Assembly (NCBI GenBank): GCA_040218445.1
Contig: JAVJRK010000011.1
Location: 186,001-250,000, forward strand
DNA length: 64,000 bases
Direction: 5' to 3'
DNA from: UBA1479 sp040218445
Lineage (GTDB): Bacteria > Pseudomonadota > Alphaproteobacteria > Rhodospirillales > Casp-alpha2
The notes under the pieces are model-generated. The model was not told the DNA's origin. It worked only from the letters and a program-made list of their open reading frames with translations, and ran no database searches. The translations under genes and the position numbers were made by a program. Numbering within the stretch: the stretch's first letter is position 1; each line of letters opens with the position of its first letter. This document shows positions 59,694-64,000 of the stretch, one piece after another.

Positions 59694-61121
59694 ATGGCCG
59701 ACGGCGCCCATACCTCCGCGCTTCCCGAAACCGCGATCACCGCCTTGAAAGCCGCCGTGGGCGACAAGGGCTGGCTGGAAGGTGCCGCCGACATGGCGCC
59801 CTATCTTGCGGAAGAACGCGGCTATTACCAGGGCGAAAGCCCGCTGGTCCTGCGCCCGGCCACGACGGAGGAAGTTTCCAAGATCGTTTCCATCTGTGCC
59901 GAACACGGCATTCCCATCACGCCCCAGGGCGGCAACACGGGCCTGTGCGGCGGGGCGGTGGCGCAGGCCAGCGTGCTGATCAACCTGGGCCGCATGAATG
60001 CGGTGCGCGAGATCGATCCAGTCAACGCGACCATGACGGTCGAGGCCGGATGCATTCTGAAGGAGATTCAGGACAAGGCCGAAGCGGAGGGCCTGCTGTT
60101 TCCGTTGAGCTTGGCCGCCGAAGGGACCTGCCAGATCGGCGGGAACCTGTCGACCAATGCGGGCGGCATTCAGGTCCTGCGTTACGGCAATGCGCGCGAT
60201 CTGGTTTTGGGGCTGGAAGTCGTGACCGCCACGGGCGAAATCTGGCACGGCCTGCGGGGCCTGCGCAAAAACAACACGGGCTATGACCTGAAGCAGCTGT
60301 TCATGGGGGCCGAAGGCACGCTCGGCATCATCACGGCGGCGGTCCTGAAACTGTTCCCGCAGCCGGCGGAAACCACCACGGCCCTGGTCGCGGCCAATTC
60401 GCCCGCCGACCTCTCGAACCTGCTTAACCGGTTGAAGCGTGCGACGGGCGATCAGGTCACCAGCTTCGAATACATCTGCCGCGCGCCTCTGGACGCCGTG
60501 TTCGAACACATCCCCAACACCCAGGACCCCATGCAGGAAAAATACGAGCATTATGCGCTCGTCGAAATGGCGTCCGGGCAGAAAGGCGTGATCCGCGACC
60601 TGGCGGAAGAAGCCCTGGGCGAAGCCTTCGAGGCCGAGGAAATCATCGACGCCGTGCTGGCGGAATCAGGTGATCAGGCGGCCAAGCTCTGGAACCTGCG
60701 GGAAAGCATCCCGGAAGCACTCAAACACTGCGGCCCTTCGGCCAAGCACGACATTTCCGTGCCGGTCTCGAAAATTCCAGACTTCCTGGCCAAGGCCGAC
60801 CCGCATGTGCTCGCCGCCATTCCCGGCTGCACCATCATGGCCTTCGGCCATATGGGCGACGGCAACCTGCACTACAACCTTGTGATGCCCAAGGACACCA
60901 CGCCGGAAGACGCCGAACGCCTGCGCCACGAAGTCCCGCCCGGCGTGCACGACATCGCCGACGGGCTCGGCGGATCGTTCTCCGCCGAACATGGGATCGG
61001 CCTGATGAAAGTGCACGAAATGGACCGCTACAAATCGGATGTGGAGAAGCACCTTTTGCGCAGCATCAAGGCTGCCCTCGACCCCAAAGGCATCATGAAT
61101 CCGGGGAAGGTGGTGCCTTAA
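59694..61121 (+). CDS. FAD-linked D-2-hydroxyacid dehydrogenase (GlcD / D-2HGDH family)
   Basis: A 475-residue flavoenzyme starting at MADGAHTSALPE (AAGGAAC precedes it). The FAD-binding PCMH domain has PQGGNTGLCGGAVAQ, and the C-terminal catalytic part has GHMGDGNLHYN, SAEHGIGLMK and the terminal DPKGIMNPGKVV. Such proteins oxidise D-2-hydroxyglutarate, D-lactate or glycolate with a quinone or ETF acceptor; the length is that of the single-subunit type. Its 3' end overlaps the convergent membrane-protein gene by 29 bases. Confidence 0.9.
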   Translation: MADGAHTSALPETAITALKAAVGDKGWLEGAADMAPYLAEERGYYQGESPLVLRPATTEEVSKIVSICAEHGIPITPQGGNTGLCGGAVAQASVLINLGRMNAVREIDPVNATMTVEAGCILKEIQDKAEAEGLLFPLSLAAEGTCQIGGNLSTNAGGIQVLRYGNARDLVLGLEVVTATGEIWHGLRGLRKNNTGYDLKQLFMGAEGTLGIITAAVLKLFPQPAETTTALVAANSPADLSNLLNRLKRATGDQVTSFEYICRAPLDAVFEHIPNTQDPMQEKYEHYALVEMASGQKGVIRDLAEEALGEAFEAEEIIDAVLAESGDQAAKLWNLRESIPEALKHCGPSAKHDISVPVSKIPDFLAKADPHVLAAIPGCTIMAFGHMGDGNLHYNLVMPKDTTPEDAERLRHEVPPGVHDIADGLGGSFSAEHGIGLMKVHEMDRYKSDVEKHLLRSIKAALDPKGIMNPGKVVP

Positions 61122-61500
61122 GTCGTTCGTCAGACACATGCTGCATGCCGAGCCATGCCCCAAAAATTCCAGACACAGTGTTACACAGCAACGATGCCGC
61201 CAACGCAATTTCGTTGTTTCCGATTTCTTTTATTAGGCCAGCGCCGCCACTTAATACCAAAATAAACGCAATGAAATAGAACGTGATTTTAGCATTTCCC
61301 GAACTTGCAACTTTCAGAGAAAAATAGACGCCGGCATAAGTTGCGCAACCAGACAGACCGACCATCAAAATAAATGGAATCCATACGACACCAGTAGTGG
61401 AAATGATTGCTTGACCGAGCACTCCGCCTACAAAGACGAGAAGTGCCTGCATCAACAGTACCGCTATTAATGCAAGAACAACCGAGCCAAACGTATGCAT
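61093..61500 (-). CDS. Small membrane protein, AT-rich gene (unknown function)
   Basis: A 135-residue protein with four hydrophobic spans (LIAVLLMQALLVFVGGVLGQ, WIPFILMVGLSGCATYAGVY, ITFYFIAFILVLSGGAGLI and the segment around ALAASLLCNTVSGIFGAWLG). No family was recognised. The gene and its upstream neighbour are clearly more AT-rich than the surroundings, suggesting recent acquisition. The two are 3 bases apart, so they are likely one operon. The stop lies within the 3' end of the convergent hydroxyacid dehydrogenase gene. Confidence 0.6.
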   Translation of the reverse strand: MHTFGSVVLALIAVLLMQALLVFVGGVLGQAIISTTGVVWIPFILMVGLSGCATYAGVYFSLKVASSGNAKITFYFIAFILVLSGGAGLIKEIGNNEIALAASLLCNTVSGIFGAWLGMQHVSDERLKAPPSPDS

Positions 61501-61503
61501 ATT

Positions 61504-61794
61504 TTAGTCGATGGATTTACGATTAGAAAACGAGTCAAACGCAGCGGCCAAGACCGATACAATGATCATCAGTAAAAATGGTGCATAACAGACCATGGCG
61601 GGGAGCCAATACCCATCAGAAAACCCCGCATATAAGGGCGCTAGAGTATAAAATATAGGAAGTATAAAAACTCCCACTAACACGCCCAACCAACCAAATT
61701 CGCCGTATATATACTGAGAGACGAGAATAAAACCCCAAAGGCTTATCCCGATATAAACAATCGCGAGAGGCCCCGCAAACATCCGACCTAACAT
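61504..61794 (-). CDS. Small membrane protein, AT-rich gene (unknown function)
   Basis: A 96-residue protein with three hydrophobic spans (GPLAIVYIGISLWGFILV, GWLGVLVGVFILPIFYTL and MVCYAPFLLMIIVSVLAAA). It is the first gene of a two-gene AT-rich operon. No family was recognised. It lies beside a toxin-antitoxin pair and a palindromic repeat, all in an accessory-looking stretch at 61.1-62.6 kb. Confidence 0.6.
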   Translation of the reverse strand: MLGRMFAGPLAIVYIGISLWGFILVSQYIYGEFGWLGVLVGVFILPIFYTLAPLYAGFSDGYWLPAMVCYAPFLLMIIVSVLAAAFDSFSNRKSID

Positions 61795-61908
61795 GTTGAT
61801 CCCCTATGTAAGCTACAAATTAAACCGCTCCCTTCTTAGTAGCGTTATTATAGTTTTTTTTAATTCAAACACATTCAAAAATTGTGCACAAAAAACAATA
61901 TGATGCGA

Positions 61909-62199
61909 TTAATCCAATTTCCCCGCTGTATTTTCCCGGCCCAGGATACGCATGATTTCCACGCGATCCTCGCCCATCCGGTAATAGATGGAATGGGCGC
62001 CATAGACGCTGCGGCGGTAACCTGAACGGATATGATCGACGGCGGGGTACGTGTCCGGATCGGTGGCGACCTGCTCAAAGCGCGCGATCAGGCCGTCGAA
62101 GTAGCGGTCGGCCTGATTCACGCCGAATTCCTGAATCCCCCGGCGGTACAGGCGGGCCAGATCGTCCTCGGCGGCACGGCTTAGGCGGTAGGTCGCCAC
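61909..62199 (-). CDS. parE: ParE/RelE-family toxin
   Basis: A 96-residue protein, GTG start. It begins with the ParE-type opening RLSRAAEDDLARLYRRGIQEFG, and has the C-terminal core YRRSVYGAHSIYYRMGEDRVEIMRILGR. ParE toxins block DNA gyrase; RelE-like mRNA cleavage is the alternative. It starts 5 bases after the antitoxin stop, a typical coupled pair. Confidence 0.85.
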   Translation of the reverse strand: MATYRLSRAAEDDLARLYRRGIQEFGVNQADRYFDGLIARFEQVATDPDTYPAVDHIRSGYRRSVYGAHSIYYRMGEDRVEIMRILGRENTAGKLD

Positions 62200-62204
62200 G
62201 CGGC

Positions 62205-62453
62205 CTAGGCCCGGTCAATCTCGGCGCGGACGGCCTTTCGGATGTCTTCCGGTGATTTGTCGCTGAGGCCGCTTTCCTCGGCTTCGATGAGAGCCGCACG
62301 GATGCGCGTAACCTCATCCATGCGCATCTGCTTTTCACGAATGGCCTCGCGGATCAGTTCGCTGTCCGTGGCGTAATGGCCGCCGGCAAGCTGGCCCTGA
62401 ATCCAGGCGTCCTGCTGATCCGTGACGGTGATGCTTTTCTTGACCATGGACAT
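62205..62453 (-). CDS. parD: ParD-family antitoxin
   Basis: An 82-residue protein with a ribbon-helix-helix N-terminus (KKSITVTDQQDAWIQGQL), followed by GGHYATDSELIREAIREKQ, the ParD/CopG pattern. The C-terminal half would wrap the toxin. It precedes the toxin gene and probably autoregulates the pair. Confidence 0.88.
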   Translation of the reverse strand: MSMVKKSITVTDQQDAWIQGQLAGGHYATDSELIREAIREKQMRMDEVTRIRAALIEAEESGLSDKSPEDIRKAVRAEIDRA

Positions 62454-62520
62454 GACGCGTACCCCCGTGTTCGGATAAAACCGATTAGTCGGATTTTATC
62501 CTACCATGCTCGACCTCTTT

Positions 62521-62579
62521 CGTCACCCCCGCGAAGGCGGGGGTCCAGGGTCTGGATTCCCGCTTTCGCGGGAATGACG
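62521..62579 (-). repeat. Two-hairpin extragenic palindromic repeat, copy 2
   Basis: The unit begins CGTCACCCCCGCG and ends GCGGGAATGACG. It contains the same two hairpins as the copy at 3375-3434 in reverse orientation: CCCCCGCGAAGGCGGGGG and CCCGCTTTCGCGGG. It lies between the ParDE pair and the malate/L-lactate dehydrogenase-type gene. Confidence 0.8.
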
Positions 62580-62599
62580 GTTCGTGTGCTGTTTTTGGA

Positions 62600-63643
62600 T
62601 TATCCTGCCGCGCGCGCCGTCAAATCCTCCAACAACCCATCCGGGATGTCGACGCCCTCGGCGTTGGCCCTGGCGCGGTTGGCCCAGCGGTCGGCGCCGG
62701 GGATCCAGGCACCGTCCTGTTCGGCGATGGCGCCGATCAGGGTGCCGATGCGTTCGATGAAGCGGTTGTCGGCGGTTTCCTCGTCCTCATGGGCGAAGGC
62801 TGACGGGTCGATCAGGATGAAGAACTGGCCGACCTTAGGCGGCTCGCCCTCGGCGGAGAAGAAGCTGGAGGCTTCGAAGCCGTGGTTGGAGCCGGTCAGC
62901 GTGGCCGCCAGGATTTCCACCATCAGCACCAGGGCGGCACCCTTGGCGTCCCCCATGGGGATCATCATGCCGCCGTCCAGCGCTTCCTTGGCGTCCGTGG
63001 TCGGCTTGCCGTGCTTGTCCGTGGACCAGCCCTCGGGGATCGGCTCGCCCTTATTGGCGGCCATCATGATCTTGCCGCGCGCGACCTTGCTGAGCGCTAG
63101 GTCGACCAGCACCGGATCGCCCCAGTCCGAACCATCCGCGTTGCGGCGCGGGCAGGCGAAGGCGATGGGATTGGTGCCGTAAAGGGCCCGGTTGCCGTTC
63201 CACGGCGCGATGGCCGCGGGCGCGTTCAGGAAGCCCATGGCGATCAAGCCCTTGCGGGCGGCCGCTTCGACCGGATGGCCGCCGACGCCGCCGTGGTGCG
63301 AGTTGCCGATGGCAAGGCCGACGATGCCCGTTTCCTGGGCCAGCGTGATGGCGCGGCCCAGGCCCAGATGAATGGCCGGATAGGCGAAGCCGCCGCCCGC
63401 ATCGACGCGGAGTGCCGCCTGCGCCGTCTGTTCCAGGCGGGCGATGGCGCTACCGTCGACCTTACCCGACTTGGCCTGGTCGGCATAGCTCGGCACCCGC
63501 GACAGGCCGTGGGACGGCACGCCGTCGGCTTCGGCCTGGACCAGGGCACGCACCACGTGGGCGGCGTTGGTTTCGGAAACATTGGAATTGAGGAAGACCT
63601 TGAAGGCCAGTTGTTCGAGTTCTTCCAGGGTCTTTATCGCCAT
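62600..63643 (-). CDS. Malate/L-lactate dehydrogenase-like (LDH2/MDH2) oxidoreductase
   Basis: A 347-residue NAD(P)-dependent enzyme starting at MAIKTLEELEQLAFK. The LDH2/MDH2 fold is shown by ADGVPSHGLSRVPSY (catalytic His), GNSHHGGVGGHPVEAAA and GTNPIAFACPRRNADG. It oxidises a 2-hydroxy acid (malate, L-lactate, sulfolactate or ureidoglycolate-like). It starts 5 bases after the stop of the upstream hydroxyacid dehydrogenase gene, so the two form an operon. The substrate is not evident. Confidence 0.9.
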   Translation of the reverse strand: MAIKTLEELEQLAFKVFLNSNVSETNAAHVVRALVQAEADGVPSHGLSRVPSYADQAKSGKVDGSAIARLEQTAQAALRVDAGGGFAYPAIHLGLGRAITLAQETGIVGLAIGNSHHGGVGGHPVEAAARKGLIAMGFLNAPAAIAPWNGNRALYGTNPIAFACPRRNADGSDWGDPVLVDLALSKVARGKIMMAANKGEPIPEGWSTDKHGKPTTDAKEALDGGMMIPMGDAKGAALVLMVEILAATLTGSNHGFEASSFFSAEGEPPKVGQFFILIDPSAFAHEDEETADNRFIERIGTLIGAIAEQDGAWIPGADRWANRARANAEGVDIPDGLLEDLTARAAG

Positions 63644-63648
63644 CGTGT

Positions 63649-64000
63649 CTATTTCCCGTTCAGGCAGTTGAGAACCGCATCGGCGGTGACGGAGGATACC
63701 TTGCCCTCGCCCTCTTCCGTGCGCGGGCCCACATGGGGCGTGCAGATCAGGTTGGGCACGCCTTCGAAAATGTTGGGGCTGGTCAGGGGTTCTTCGACGA
63801 ACACGTCGGTAAAGGCGCCCCACAATTTTTCGGATTTCAACGCATCCACCAGCGCCTGTTCATCGACGATGCCGCCCCGCGACAGGTTCATAAGAACCGC
63901 CCGGTCCTTCATCTTGGCGATGGTTTGGGCATCGAACAGGTTGCGGGTATCGTCGGTCAGCGGCACGTGGACCGAGATCACGTCGCATTGGGGCAGAAGA
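63649..64000 (-). CDS. D-isomer-specific 2-hydroxyacid dehydrogenase, C-terminal part (cut by window end)
   Basis: Only the last 116 or so residues are in the window, reading from LLPQCDVISVHVPLTDDT. The catalytic R (MNLSRGGIVDEQAL), E (TDVFVEEPL) and H (ICTPHVGPRTEEG) of the family are visible. It ends in VLNCLNGK with a TAG. It is a phosphoglycerate/glyoxylate-reductase-like NAD enzyme, upstream partner of the LDH2-type gene. Confidence 0.88.
   Translation of the reverse strand, partial: LLPQCDVISVHVPLTDDTRNLFDAQTIAKMKDRAVLMNLSRGGIVDEQALVDALKSEKLWGAFTDVFVEEPLTSPNIFEGVPNLICTPHVGPRTEEGEGKVSSVTADAVLNCLNGK

Noticed and set aside
59604..60551. N-terminal extension of the DadA-like frame
   Set aside because: It runs opposite the hydroxyacid dehydrogenase gene, while the DadA fold begins at the ATG at 59603, which has a GGAG site.

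Overview
The window is a GC-rich alphaproteobacterial chromosome segment, most probably from the Rhodospirillales. The evidence is a PopZ-type polar organiser next to valS, an RpoH sigma-32 with alphaproteobacterial neighbours, an alphaproteobacterial-type DinB with an N-terminal zinc-ribbon-like extension, class III cyclases with a conserved C-terminal PPADW motif, and a nearly complete hopanoid (hpn) locus. Genes are dense on both strands, with many ATGA overlaps. No rRNA, CRISPR array, transposase or prophage was seen. There are two tRNA genes.

Layout. 0-3.3 kb: a core-type methionine synthase, dihydroxy-acid dehydratase (ilvD) and a PilZ protein. 3.3-3.5 kb: a nested palindromic repeat. 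3.5-7.1 kb: a cysteine-desulfurase-like aminotransferase, a creatininase-family hydrolase, a small membrane protein and an MscS channel. 7.1-7.54 kb: a structured leader-like region with two tiny overlapping ORFs. 7.5-13.5 kb: pcm, tolC, popZ-like and valS, all on the minus strand. 13.8-13.9 kb: tRNA-Cys and tRNA-Asn. 14-16.3 kb: a REC/ATPase/PP2C protein and a STAS protein, a partner-switching pair. 16.5-18.5 kb: a putative zinc-peptidase-like protein and DNA polymerase IV. 18.6-25 kb: a signalling block with a 36-residue-repeat coiled-coil protein, a GAF-GAF-PAS-cyclase, an HPt/pseudo-receiver protein and a CHASE2-cyclase. 25-31 kb: a type I secretion ABC protein and adaptor, then motA/motB. 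31-34 kb: a metallo-beta-lactamase-fold hydrolase, a SAM hydrolase and rpoH.

34-57.5 kb is dominated by hopanoid synthesis and lipid traffic. It holds MlaA; two tandem HpnM-like proteins; HpnL, HpnN and a CDP-alcohol phosphotransferase in one translationally coupled operon; a PhnY/TmpA-like dioxygenase; a nucleotidyltransferase; HpnA; IspH; HpnH; and then hpnC-hpnB-hpnD-hpnE-shc(hpnF)-hpnG with an MlaC protein upstream. Together these make squalene from farnesyl diphosphate (HpnCDE), cyclise it (Shc), extend it with adenosine (HpnH), remove adenine (HpnG), and move the product towards the outer membrane (HpnN, HpnM). A histidine-rich metal-handling group (HupE/UreJ protein, His-rich secreted protein, membrane-anchored protein, His-tailed EamA exporter) interrupts the hopanoid genes at 46.1-49.6 kb.

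57.6-64 kb: a PhnZ-like HD oxygenase, D-amino-acid and D-2-hydroxyacid dehydrogenases, two AT-rich membrane genes, a ParDE toxin-antitoxin pair, a second copy of the palindromic repeat, and two further hydroxyacid dehydrogenases, the last cut by the window end.

The most interesting candidates are the leader-like element at 7.28-7.47 kb; the possible headgroup or phosphonate pathway embedded in the hopanoid locus (CDP-alcohol phosphotransferase, nucleotidyltransferase, PhnY/TmpA-like and PhnZ-like enzymes); and the 36-residue coiled-coil repeat protein coupled to a cyclase. All functions are inferred by reading the translated sequence. No database search was run.
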